Assembly (NCBI RefSeq): GCF_006717095.1
Contig: NZ_VFQE01000001.1
Span: forward strand, 3,224,001-3,288,000
Direction of reading: 5' to 3'
DNA from: Blastococcus colisei
GTDB lineage: Bacteria > Actinomycetota > Actinomycetes > Mycobacteriales > Geodermatophilaceae
DNA length: 64,000 nucleotides
Below, one piece after another: positions 18,127 to 25,627 of the stretch. The stretch's first letter is position 1. Every line of letters starts with the position of its first letter. A program made the position numbers and the translations under genes. The notes beneath the pieces are model-generated. The model had not been told where the DNA came from and did not search any database. It saw only the letters and a program-made list of their open reading frames with translations.

Positions 18127-18791
18127 GCCGGTTTCCGGCCGAGGCGCCGACGTCGCCGGGCAAGGGTTCCGACGGCTCCGAGCACGAGCACGGCGACCAC
18201 CGCCGGCACGACGGTGAACGTCGTGGCGTGGGCCACGAGTACTCCCGCCGACGCGCCGACGCCGACCTGGACGGCGGTGCTGGGGATCAACCCGAGGGCC
18301 GTCGAGAGCGCGTACGGGGGAAGCCGGACGGCGGTGAGGCCTGCGCCGTAGCTGAGTGCGACGAACGGGATGATCGGGATGAGCCGCCCGGCCAGCAGCG
18401 CCCAGAACCCGCGGTCGACCATCAGCCGGTCCACGCTCGCCATCCGCCGGCCGGCGAGTCGTGCCACGGCGGGGCGGCCGAGGGCCCGACCGAGCCCGAA
18501 CGCGGCCAGCCCGCCGAGCAGGCCGCCGGCGAGCGCGACCGCCAGGCCCGCCGGGAAGCCGGCGACGAGGCCGAGGAGAACCGAGACCGCCGAGCGCGGC
18601 ACCGGCGCCAGGAGCACCAGCGCCACGCCCAGCACGATGCCGGCCCAGCCCCAGGGCCCCGCTCCGTCCACCCAACCGCGGACCGATGCGACGTCGGGCA
18701 CGTCGACGGCGACCACGAGCACCAGGGAGACGAGCAGGAGCAGGGCCAGGACGGCGGCGCGCACCCAGGTGCTGTCCACCGCCGTCCGCAC
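18123..18791 (-). CDS. TVP38/TMEM64 (DedA-like) membrane protein
   Basis: A 222-residue protein with about six hydrophobic helices and the VTT-domain core: LAPVPRSAVSVLLGLVAGFPAG followed by FGLGRALGRP and RLIPIIPFVALSYGAG. Family members are proposed lipid scramblases or transporters of the cytoplasmic membrane. The C-terminus is strongly basic (RRRRRLGRKPA). GTG start. It lies downstream of the M23 peptidase gene on the same strand, 32 bp away, so may share its riboswitch-controlled transcript. Confidence 0.78.
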   Translation of the reverse strand: MRTAVDSTWVRAAVLALLLLVSLVLVVAVDVPDVASVRGWVDGAGPWGWAGIVLGVALVLLAPVPRSAVSVLLGLVAGFPAGLAVALAGGLLGGLAAFGLGRALGRPAVARLAGRRMASVDRLMVDRGFWALLAGRLIPIIPFVALSYGAGLTAVRLPPYALSTALGLIPSTAVQVGVGASAGVLVAHATTFTVVPAVVAVLVLGAVGTLARRRRRLGRKPA

Positions 18792-18823
18792 CGGCCCGTC
18801 GTCGCTCAGGCGACGTGCTGTGC

Positions 18824-20059
18824 TCAGCAGCCCCCGCCGAGGGAGATGCCGCGGGCGCTCAGCCAGGGCACGGGGTTGCCCCGGTTGGCGTAGAGGCCGC
18901 CGGTGTGCACCTCGAAGTGCAGGTGCGGGCCGGTGGACTGACCGCGGTTGCCGACCTCGGCGATCTGGTGACCGGCCGAGACCACCTCGCCGGCGGACAC
19001 GAACATCTGGTTGACGTGCCCGTAGAGCGTGATGGAGCCGTCACCGTGCTCCACCGCGACGGCCAGGCCGAAGCCGCTGGCCGGGCCGGCCTGGAGCACG
19101 ATGCCGTCCTCGGGGGTGTAGACCGGCGTCCCGATCGGCGCCGCGATGTCGATCCCGGCGTGCAGGGTTCCCCAGCGGGAGCCGTAGCAGGAGGTGACCC
19201 GGCCGCTGGTGGGGGCGACGGCTCCGCCGGCGGAGCTCAGCGTGTTCACGGCAGCGGCGGTCGCCTGCTGCGCCGACCACGCGGCCTCGGCGTCGTCGGC
19301 ACCCTGGAGCGTCAGCAGCCGGATCTCGGCCTCGCGCAGCTCCGCGTCGAGCGCTGCCTTCTCGGCGGCGACGGCGTCGTAGGTGCCCTGGGCGGCGGCG
19401 AGCTGCGCGTCGGCGGTGGTCGCAGCCTCCTCGGCCGCCCGGGCGAGCTCGTTCCGCTCGGCGACGGCGGTGCGGGCCGCGCGGTCGGCACGCGCCTCCA
19501 TGGCCTCCACCGCCTCCATCTCCTCGAGCACCTTGGTCCGCTCCAGACCGAGGTGCTCGAGGGTGGCCGCCTGTTGGAGCACCTCGGTCGGGCTGTCGGC
19601 GTCGAGCAGGATCGCGACGTCGCCGAATGTGTCGTCGGCGCCCATGTAGGCCTCACGGCCGATCGCCGAGACCTCGTCCTCGGTCTCGGCGACGGCAGTG
19701 CGGGCCTCGGCGAGCTGGGTCGCGGTGGCGGTGGCCTCTTCCTGCGCGGCGGCGAGCGCGGCCTGCGCGGCGAGAGCCTCGCCGCTGGCGGCCTCGGCCT
19801 CGATGGTCATCCGCTGCAGCGTCTGCTCGGCCTCGCTGACGCGGGCGGCGATGGCGGCCACCCGGGCGGCGGCCGCGTCGTGAGCGGACTGCGCCTCCGC
19901 GGTGCGGGCGCTGGGCGCGGCCTGGGCGATGGAGCCGCTCAGGAGAGCGGCGGTGAGGGCGCCGGCGACGAGGGTGGCTCGTCGGACGCGCTGTCGGGGA
20001 CGGCGCCGGCTGGGCGGCTGGACGGGTGCGGGTGTGACCGTGTGGTGCAGGGTCGCCAA
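18824..20059 (-). CDS. Secreted M23 peptidase with coiled-coil domain
   Basis: A 411-residue murein hydrolase-like protein. Residues ~25-50 form a signal peptide ending at AQAAPS, residues ~55-270 are alanine/glutamate-rich coiled coil, and the C-terminal ~120 residues are a LytM/M23 domain with zinc ligands in HAGIDIAAP and HLHFEVH. This is the RipC/EnvC-like plan in which the coiled coil positions or activates cell-wall cleavage. TTG 20059 is chosen because AGGAGA lies 13 bases upstream in the transcript leader and no ATG fits. The leader carries a c-di-AMP riboswitch, so expression should fall or rise with c-di-AMP. Confidence 0.9.
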   Translation of the reverse strand: MATLHHTVTPAPVQPPSRRRPRQRVRRATLVAGALTAALLSGSIAQAAPSARTAEAQSAHDAAAARVAAIAARVSEAEQTLQRMTIEAEAASGEALAAQAALAAAQEEATATATQLAEARTAVAETEDEVSAIGREAYMGADDTFGDVAILLDADSPTEVLQQAATLEHLGLERTKVLEEMEAVEAMEARADRAARTAVAERNELARAAEEAATTADAQLAAAQGTYDAVAAEKAALDAELREAEIRLLTLQGADDAEAAWSAQQATAAAVNTLSSAGGAVAPTSGRVTSCYGSRWGTLHAGIDIAAPIGTPVYTPEDGIVLQAGPASGFGLAVAVEHGDGSITLYGHVNQMFVSAGEVVSAGHQIAEVGNRGQSTGPHLHFEVHTGGLYANRGNPVPWLSARGISLGGGC

Positions 20060-20084
20060 GGCGACGCGTCTCCTGTTCTTCGCG

Positions 20085-20222
20085 ACCGCCTACCGAGTTA
20101 GCTGACGGGTTCGGGCCGGAAGTGCCCTACTCACCCGCGTCCCCCAACGCGGGCGTGATTCACCCCAGTACTGCGGTGGTTCCCCGGTCCACGCGGCCAT
20201 CGGGCCGACGCGGTTCGGCGGG
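20085..20222 (-). promoter_or_regulatory. c-di-AMP riboswitch (ydaO/yuaA type)
   Basis: Read leftward, the leader contains the consensus blocks in order: GCCGAACC near 20219, ACCGGGGAACCA near 20187-20176, GGGGTGAAT at about 20166-20158, a GGGCA segment, then CCGAACCCGTCAGC and TAACTCGGTAGGCG ending near 20087. This is the ydaO-type aptamer, which binds two c-di-AMP molecules. It lies 26 bp before the start codon of the M23 peptidase gene; in actinobacteria this class commonly controls cell-wall hydrolase genes, usually switching them off when c-di-AMP is high. Confidence 0.93.
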
Positions 20223-20415
20223 GCCCGTTCGATGCCCTCGGGTGCGAGGGGCGGAGCTCGTCCGGGCCGCGGATGAAGCTACATCGGGATCGACCGGATG
20301 TCACAGGCGGATAACAAGACGCACGTCAGGTCACAACCGATGGTTCCGGTACCGCTCAGAGCACGTCGGGACGGCGCTCCGCGGGGCGGACGGCGTCTGG
20401 CAGGCTGTCGGCATC

Positions 20416-20492
20416 GGGGCGGTAGCTCAGCCGGTCAGAGCATGGGACTCATAATCCCTGGGTCGTGGGTTCGAGCCCCACCCGCCCCACCA
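20416..20492 (+). tRNA. tRNA-Met (CAT anticodon)
   Basis: Acceptor stem GGGGCGG (20416-20422) pairs with CCGCCCC (20482-20488), followed by discriminator A and an encoded CCA. D-loop TAGCTCAGCCGGTCAGAGC, anticodon stem-loop GGGA-CTCATAA-TCCC with anticodon CAT, and T-arm GTGGGTTCGAGCCCCAC are all complete. The acceptor stem and D-arm fit an elongator tRNA-Met better than an initiator. An integrase gene begins 71 bp downstream, so this tRNA 3' end is the probable attachment site. Confidence 0.95.
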
Positions 20493-20562
20493 CCAGGCAA
20501 TACGCGGGTACTGAATCCCGCACAGCGCTCCAACAGACGGGGATTCGGCTAGTCTGTACGGC

Positions 20563-21489
20563 ATGTCTTCGGCCCCGTCTCCGCGTGTCGCGGTGGCCGT
20601 CGATGACCTGGCGGTGCTGCTGCCCGACTGGCGCACCCACCTGCGCGCCCGCAATGTCGCCCCGTCCACCATCGCCAGCTACCTACGCGTTGGTGAGAAC
20701 TTGGTCGGGTTCCTGCGGGAGGCGGGGATGCCGACCACCGCGGGCGCGATCACTCGCGACCACCTTGAGGCCTTCTTGGCCGCCCTCGTCGAGCGCGTGT
20801 CCCCAGCGACCGTCGCCAAGCACTACCGATCCATGCAGCAGCTCTTCCGCTGGCTGACCGAGGACGGCGAGATTCCACGGTCCCCGATGGAGCGGATGCG
20901 CCCGCCGACTGTGCCCGAGCAGCCGGTCGACATCCTCACCGATGACGAGCTGCGGGCCCTGTTGGACGCTGCCCGCGGCAACACCTTCGAGAACCGCCGG
21001 GACACCGCGATGCTGCGCATGCTCATCGACACCGGCATGCGCGCCGGCGAGCTGGCCGGGCTGAACGTCGACGACCTGGATTCCGAGCAGAGCGTGGCCC
21101 TGGTGATGGGCAAGGGACGGCGCGGCCGTGCGGTGCCTTACGGCGCCAAGACCGCCGACGCCTTGCGCCGCTACTTGCGCGCCCGCACAACACACCCCCA
21201 GGCCGCCCTCCCGGCACTGTGGCTGGGCAAGAAGGGAAGGGTGACCGACTCGGGCGTCCGGCAGATGCTCGAACGCCGTGCTGCCGAAGCCGGTGTCTCT
21301 AACGTGCACCCGCACCGCTTCCGGCACACCTACGCCCATACCTGGCTGGCCAGCGGCGGACAAGAGCAGGACCTCATGCGGCTCGCCGGCTGGCGTTCGC
21401 GAGAGATGGTCGGCCGTTACGCTGCGAGCGCCGCCGACGAGCGGGCCCGTGCCGCGTTCCATCGCGCCGCCCTCGGCGACCGGCTGTAG
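20563..21489 (+). CDS. Tyrosine recombinase/integrase
   Basis: A 308-residue phage-type integrase. An N-terminal SAM-like core-binding domain (LRARNVAPSTIASYLR) precedes the catalytic domain with all key residues: R160 (TGMRAGEL), H251 and R254 (HRFRHTYAH), W277 (LAGWRS) and nucleophile Y286 (VGRYAAS). The compact length resembles XerC/D-like integrases of integrative elements. Its position 71 bp downstream of tRNA-Met and in the same direction is typical of an element integrated in the tRNA 3' end. No excisionase gene is evident next to it. Confidence 0.92.
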   Translation: MSSAPSPRVAVAVDDLAVLLPDWRTHLRARNVAPSTIASYLRVGENLVGFLREAGMPTTAGAITRDHLEAFLAALVERVSPATVAKHYRSMQQLFRWLTEDGEIPRSPMERMRPPTVPEQPVDILTDDELRALLDAARGNTFENRRDTAMLRMLIDTGMRAGELAGLNVDDLDSEQSVALVMGKGRRGRAVPYGAKTADALRRYLRARTTHPQAALPALWLGKKGRVTDSGVRQMLERRAAEAGVSNVHPHRFRHTYAHTWLASGGQEQDLMRLAGWRSREMVGRYAASAADERARAAFHRAALGDRL

Positions 21490-22068
21490 CGAACGTTGTG
21501 CTGGGTGCCGCGGGTTGCGGCGATCTCCCCGAGTCGCGTTGTCCCCACTGGCGCGGCGGGCCAGCCGAGGGACGCGCAGCCTCGTGTCGGAAGGGCAGGT
21601 GGGCCGATACTCGGTTCCGGACGGGGGCGCTCCGGGCGAAGAGGCGGGCCGGCTGAAGGGCGCGAGACCGGGCAAACAGCGCCTACAGCCTGAGCGAACC
21701 GTCCGCGCATGTCGCTGCTGCGGCTCCTCCTGCGAATGATCGCTCCCGCCCGCGCTACATCGACCAGCCCTGGCTCGACCCGGAGGTCGGTCAGCATCTC
21801 GTCTACCGACGAGCCACCTCCTACGGACCCGTGCTGTCCCGGTCGGATAGAGGCCGTTGACGGCGAACGCGCCGAGCTGGCGGAGGAGTCCGTCCGACAC
21901 CGCAACGGCTACGGGGCCACTCTCGCCGACACGAAGCGACGCTGGACGCCAAAGCTGAATTGATCGCAGCCAGCCGCGTACAGGGGGCATGTCCCGATGT
22001 GGGTGTGGATGAGGGAGAGCCCCCTGGAGTGGTGTAGATCGGCCCTCGGCAAGCGGCGCGCCGCGAAC
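21490..22068. other. Gene-poor stretch after the integrase
   Basis: About 580 bases without an intact gene. GC is lower than in the core genome. One orphan reading frame with protein-like content is listed separately at 21652-21860. No copy of the tRNA 3' end (attachment repeat) was seen here. Confidence 0.5.
21652..21860 (+). pseudogene. Orphan coding-like fragment
   Basis: In the frame running from a TGA near 21651 to a TGA at 21858 the translation includes YIDQPWLDPEVGQHLVYRR followed by ATSYGPVLSRSD, which looks like real protein rather than GC-driven noise, but there is no start codon or ribosome binding site. It may be the remnant of a gene eroded inside the element. Family not recognised. 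Confidence 0.3.
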
Positions 22069-22449
22069 CTATGCCTCGCCTCCAGCCGAAAACCTCGAAC
22101 CGCCACCGCCGCTGCGGCGCAAGCCACGAGCGTGGCTTGAGGCGAGCGCAAGACGGACGAAGTACGCCTTGCGTGCATGCTCGGCCCGACGAGCTCGCTC
22201 ACGGGGATCAAGAGATCCGTCGGGGTCCACCTCCCGTTCGAACCGCGACAAGAACGCAGCCCGCGCAGGCGCCGTATGTGCTGCGGCGTCCCGCACCCTC
22301 GCATGGAGCTGATGTGCTGCCATGCGTGCCCGCAGCGCCCGCTGGCTGACAGCGGACGGGCTTGCAAGATCGCGGTGCTTGCGTCCGGCCCGCCCGGCGC
22401 CAGCAAGGTGGCACTCGCGCTCCTGCGGCGACGACTGATGACCCGCCAT
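22069..22449 (-). CDS. Small basic actinobacterial protein of unknown function
   Basis: A 126-residue protein starting MAGHQSSPQEREC. The middle contains FLSRFEREVDPDGSLDPRER followed by an Ala/Arg-rich helix (ARRAEHARKAYFVRLAL), a pattern I associate with small helical proteins on actinobacterial mobile and accessory DNA, without known function. AGGAG lies 5 bases before the ATG at 22449. Its leader carries the element described at 22527-22563, which is also found before the divergent cassette starting at 23004. Confidence 0.6.
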   Translation of the reverse strand: MAGHQSSPQERECHLAGAGRAGRKHRDLASPSAVSQRALRARMAAHQLHARVRDAAAHTAPARAAFLSRFEREVDPDGSLDPRERARRAEHARKAYFVRLALASSHARGLRRSGGGGSRFSAGGEA

Positions 22450-22526
22450 GGCGACTCCTTCGATCGCTGTTTTTGCGTCAACTTGGCGGCTCAGCCGTCT
22501 CTCCTCGGCGTCCGCTGCCTTCACGA

Positions 22527-22563
22527 AGGAGAAGGCGCTATTCGATGCCGTTTGGTGACACCG
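22527..22563 (-). repeat. Shared upstream element, copy 1
   Basis: Read leftward: GGTGTCACCAAACGGC then ATCGAATAGCGCCTTCTCC. It lies about 78-114 bp upstream of the start of the gene ending at 22069. A near-identical copy in opposite orientation lies at 22936-22973 upstream of the divergent gene. The leading GGTG-T-CACC is a small inverted repeat. The common position before two divergent genes suggests a promoter or operator; as a pair they also form inverted repeats 372 bp apart, so terminal repeats of a small element cannot be excluded. Confidence 0.65.
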
Positions 22564-22935
22564 CTTGAGCGTCTTATCGAGGTTTCCTACATCCCCCGGT
22601 GCGGCCTCCTCGGCCGCGACGCCGCCGGTGCGCAGCGCCGCGGCCCACAGCGGCGGGAGCGCCGCTGCCTGCGCGGTGCTGGGTGGGCGGCATCCCGGAG
22701 CTCGGGCGCACCGCGACCCATTGACCAGGCGGGCGCCAGCTCGCGCCGGGCGCCAACCAGCCCGCCAGACCGGCGGTCCCACCGCCCGAACCAGCCGATG
22801 TCAACGCCCTATAGGTGCACCAGCGCCTTGACCGCCCCGAACCCCACGAGCAGGGGCCTGACCACCGGACTTCTGCCGCGACCGGGCCTCTTGGCAGATA
22901 GCTGATCCGCGGCACCCGGCATCCCCAATTCTTCG
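22564..22935. other. Spacer between the two shared elements
   Basis: These 372 bases contain only overlapping open frames rich in Arg, Pro and Ala on both strands, with no ribosome binding site or recognisable protein. I see no gene. Confidence 0.4.
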
Positions 22936-22973
22936 GCGGGTGTCACCAATCGGCTCCGAATAGCGCCTTCTTC
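22936..22973 (+). repeat. Shared upstream element, copy 2
   Basis: GGGTGTCACCAATCGGC then TCCGAATAGCGCCTTCTTCC, matching copy 1 at all but about five positions. It ends 30 bp before the ATG at 23004. The conserved core CGAATAGCG could contain a -10 (TAGCGC region) with GGTGTCACC as upstream box; this is inference. See copy 1. Confidence 0.65.
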
Positions 22974-23003
22974 CGGTGAGCGGTCCTCACCCAAGGAGCA
23001 GCC

Positions 23004-23534
23004 ATGTGCAGTCGGCCGGGAGAACCGGCAGCGGCAACCGTTGCGCCGCACTCCCCCAGCAGCGAAACGCTTCGCTCGCCGGCCTGTGCCGCCGGCATCG
23101 CTTGCGAGCACGCGCGGCACGACGGGCTGACTGGCGGCGGCGACCACGGCAGCCAGCTGTCCTGGACCGTCCTGGGCGTCCGGATGGGCTTCACGAGCGA
23201 GCAGTCGCAGCGCATCGAAATCCTCACCGCGATCGACCGACTGAGCTGGACCGAGGGTCCACCTCAGCATCCCTGCCTCGACGGCTCGGCCGCCCGTGCG
23301 GTCGTCAACGTCGTTGTCTGCCGACGCCCCCACAGGCGGCTGTACCGGATTGGTATGGCCGATCTTGGCGAGAAGCGCCGGCTGATCGGTCTGGAGGACA
23401 CCGCCGGTGTCAGCAGCTTCGTGCTCGACCTCGGCGTCGAAGTGATTCACGTGCTGACCATCTCCCGCGACCCCTTCCCCGCACCGACGCCGTCTTCGGC
23501 TCGTCACTGCGGCGCCGTCGAGGAGGCTCGATGA
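23004..23534 (+). CDS. Hypothetical protein, first gene of coupled cassette
   Basis: A 176-residue protein with a perfectly placed AAGGAG 6 bases before the ATG. Nothing in it matches a family I know. The C-terminal half (from about residue 60) has alternating strands and helices, including RAVVNVVVCRRPHRRLYRIG and FVLDLGVEVIHVLTISRDP. Its stop overlaps the next start by 4 bp (ATGA). Being preceded by the same upstream element as the gene at 22069-22449 suggests common control. The coding call rests on the ribosome binding site and the coupling. Confidence 0.55.
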   Translation: MCSRPGEPAAATVAPHSPSSETLRSPACAAGIACEHARHDGLTGGGDHGSQLSWTVLGVRMGFTSEQSQRIEILTAIDRLSWTEGPPQHPCLDGSAARAVVNVVVCRRPHRRLYRIGMADLGEKRRLIGLEDTAGVSSFVLDLGVEVIHVLTISRDPFPAPTPSSARHCGAVEEAR

Positions 23535-23983
23535 GGGAGAAGGTCACCCTCTCACCGGAGCAGGCCTGCCCCCGTGACGTGCTGGCCACTGGCAACAGCC
23601 GGGCGATCAGCCGCCGGGCCTGCAACGCCGCACTACTTCCTCAACTCCGGCGGCAGACTGCCTGCCGGGGGGTGCTGCAGGCCCTCGTCGACAGCTACGG
23701 CGGCGACACTCACCGGCTGCTCGCCGACCTGGCCGACGTCATCGGCGCCAGCATCGCCTACGTCGACCGGCCCACCGTCGAGGCCCACCTCGAGCGGCCC
23801 CTGTCCGACCGGGAGTGGGCCGCCGCCGCCCAACAGTTCACAGCCATGGCCTTCGACGACCACGTCGGAGACGCCGGCAGCCTCCGCACCGATTGGATCG
23901 AGGACGTCCTGGCCAGGGCCGACCTGCCCGGTCGTGGCCACACCGGTCAGCCGGTCGCCGTATGTCCATTGGGCGGGGCATGA
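23531..23983 (+). CDS. Hypothetical protein, second gene of coupled cassette
   Basis: A 150-residue protein starting MREKVTLSPEQACP. From residue ~50 it reads LQALVDSYGGDTHRLLADLA and further acidic helical sequence ending near GQPVAVCPLGGA. No family recognised. The length and composition (acidic, with tryptophans in REWAAAAQQF and RTDWIEDVL) resemble small phage or element proteins. It overlaps both neighbours by 4 bp (ATGA at each junction), so the three genes are translated from one message. Confidence 0.55.
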   Translation: MREKVTLSPEQACPRDVLATGNSRAISRRACNAALLPQLRRQTACRGVLQALVDSYGGDTHRLLADLADVIGASIAYVDRPTVEAHLERPLSDREWAAAAQQFTAMAFDDHVGDAGSLRTDWIEDVLARADLPGRGHTGQPVAVCPLGGA

Positions 23984-25044
23984 ACGCCACCCTGACCTGC
24001 CCCGCCTGCGGCTACAGCGGCACGTACGCCAGCGACGCCCTCGCCGACGTCCACCACGCGCGCCATTCCTGTGCGAAACACCGACAGGCCATCGAGCGAG
24101 CACGTCGCCGTGTCCACCGCGCTCAGGGGCGGGTGAAGCGGGACTGCATTCATCCGCGTGCTCGGCATGTGCACGGAACCCGCGTCGCCTATGTGAAGGA
24201 CCGCTGCCGATGCACCGACTGCACTGCCGCCAACACCGCGGCCGGCCGTGCCGTGCACCGCGCGCAGACCTTCGGCCGATGGCGGCCATTCGTAGACGCC
24301 GCTCCGGTGCGCGAGCACATCCGCGCGCTACGCGCGGCCGGCATCGGCGTCGAGCAGATCGCCAGGCTCGCGGGCATCTCCAACAGCCACGTCCGCGAGC
24401 TGGCCGACCCCGGACGCAACGGCAACCCAGGCATCCGGCGGGTCCGGCCCCAGACCGCCCAGCGGGTCTTGCGCATCCGGGTCGACCAAGCCAGCCGGGC
24501 GCCGCGCAGTCACGTCGTCGCCACGGGCACCCATCGCCGACTGCAGGCCCTGATCGCCGTCGGCTGGCCCCACGACGAGCTGGCCGCCAGACTCGGCCGA
24601 AGCTCCGCCGGCCTCCGACGCAGCATGCTCAGCGACTCCGTCACCGCGCAGACCGCGCAGGACGTCGGCACCCTTTACGAGCAGCTGTGGAACCTGCGGC
24701 CACCGCAGTCCACCCATGACCAGCGCGCCGCCGCCGACGCCGCCCGAGCCCTCGCCGCAGAACGGGGCTGGCTGCCGCCTCTGGCTTGGGACGACATCGA
24801 CACCGACCCAGATCCCCGACACCACGCTCAGCATGCAGAAACAGACGATGACCTGGATGAGATCGCCGTCGAGCGCGCCCTCGCCGGCGACGGCGTCCGC
24901 CTCGAGCACCTGACCCCGGCTGAGCAAGACGAAGTCGTCCGACGCCTCACCGAACGCGGCAGGTCCATCCGCGACATCGCCCAACAGCTCGCCACCACCA
25001 AACGCACGATCTCCCGCCGGCGTGCGTCCATCAACGTGGCATGA
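23980..25044 (+). CDS. Zinc-finger and helix-turn-helix protein of phage/element type
   Basis: A 354-residue protein, third gene of the cassette. The N-terminus has a zinc-finger-like CPACGYSGTYASDALADVHH (then RHSC), followed by a Cys/His cluster (HGTRVAYVKDRCRCTDC) that I have seen in actinophage and element proteins. The middle contains an HTH-like AAGIGVEQIARLAGISNSHV and the C-terminus a second one (RSIRDIAQQLATTKRTISRR). DNA binding is therefore likely; a role as regulator or replication-associated protein of the integrated element is inference. ATG 23980 overlaps the preceding stop; an in-frame ATG at 23962 is possible. Confidence 0.65.
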   Translation: MNATLTCPACGYSGTYASDALADVHHARHSCAKHRQAIERARRRVHRAQGRVKRDCIHPRARHVHGTRVAYVKDRCRCTDCTAANTAAGRAVHRAQTFGRWRPFVDAAPVREHIRALRAAGIGVEQIARLAGISNSHVRELADPGRNGNPGIRRVRPQTAQRVLRIRVDQASRAPRSHVVATGTHRRLQALIAVGWPHDELAARLGRSSAGLRRSMLSDSVTAQTAQDVGTLYEQLWNLRPPQSTHDQRAAADAARALAAERGWLPPLAWDDIDTDPDPRHHAQHAETDDDLDEIAVERALAGDGVRLEHLTPAEQDEVVRRLTERGRSIRDIAQQLATTKRTISRRRASINVA

Positions 25045-25130
25045 CCATGTGAGCACCGGCTTCGTCCCCTGCCACATGCTGGACCGCCTCCCACGCCAAG
25101 CGCGCATCGGCATCCGGATCGTCCATGTCG

Positions 25131-25451
25131 TCAGTACCTGCAGCGAGCTGGGTGCCTCATCGTCGCGACGCCGAGCACGAAGGCGTCGACCTGCGCTGGA
25201 AGATCACGGAAGCAGGAGCAGCACAGATGGTGGCGTTGAACCTGTGAGACGCAAAGCGGTTCGGGATCGAAGCCGAGTCCCGGTGGCGTCAGGAGCATCA
25301 CGTCGAGCAGAGCGGCGTTCGGGTCGGACTCCACCGCCACCGCCACCGCCACCGTGCCGTCGTCCGCCGTGCGGACCTCAGACCCCTCGTAGCCCAACAG
25401 CGGCAGCTCCAGCACCTCGCGGATGCTCGGCTCGTCATCCACGACGAGCAC
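25131..25451 (-). pseudogene. Response regulator receiver fragment
   Basis: From 25451 leftward the frame begins RVLVVDDEPSIREVLELPL and reaches NAALLDVMLL, the receiver-domain pattern with acidic pocket and phosphoacceptor aspartate. After this the sequence loses similarity and no output domain follows. It has no start of its own: it joins directly to a fragment of an alcohol dehydrogenase gene upstream. A truncated, non-functional relic. Confidence 0.7.
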
Positions 25452-25517
25452 CCGGGCGGGCCGTCAGCGGGCACGTCGCGGATCGGGTGCTGGAGTGCTG
25501 CAGTCGTCGTCATCGTC

Positions 25518-25616
25518 GCGCGGCGGCTCCAGCACCACCGGCGCCAGCTGGAACGCGCCCTTCTCCCGGACGACGGCCGCGGTGATCTCCCGGCTCGCGG
25601 CTGCCGAGTCGCTCAT
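25518..25616 (-). pseudogene. Alcohol dehydrogenase N-terminal fragment
   Basis: An ATG at 25616 opens MSDSAASREITAAVVREKGA followed by PVVLEPPRDD, the N-terminal strand pattern of zinc-dependent medium-chain alcohol dehydrogenases. The similarity stops after about 33 residues, where VLVRIVATGVCHTD-like sequence would be expected, and the DNA passes into the response regulator fragment. An internal deletion fusing two genes explains this. It follows the broken metallo-beta-lactamase-fold gene by 11 bp, as in an operon. Confidence 0.6.
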
Positions 25617-25627
25617 GGCGGCCACGC

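Noticed and set aside
22809-23507. Leftward open frame opposite the first cassette gene
   Set aside because: No ribosome binding site at its start, and the rightward frame has an ideal one plus coupled neighbours.
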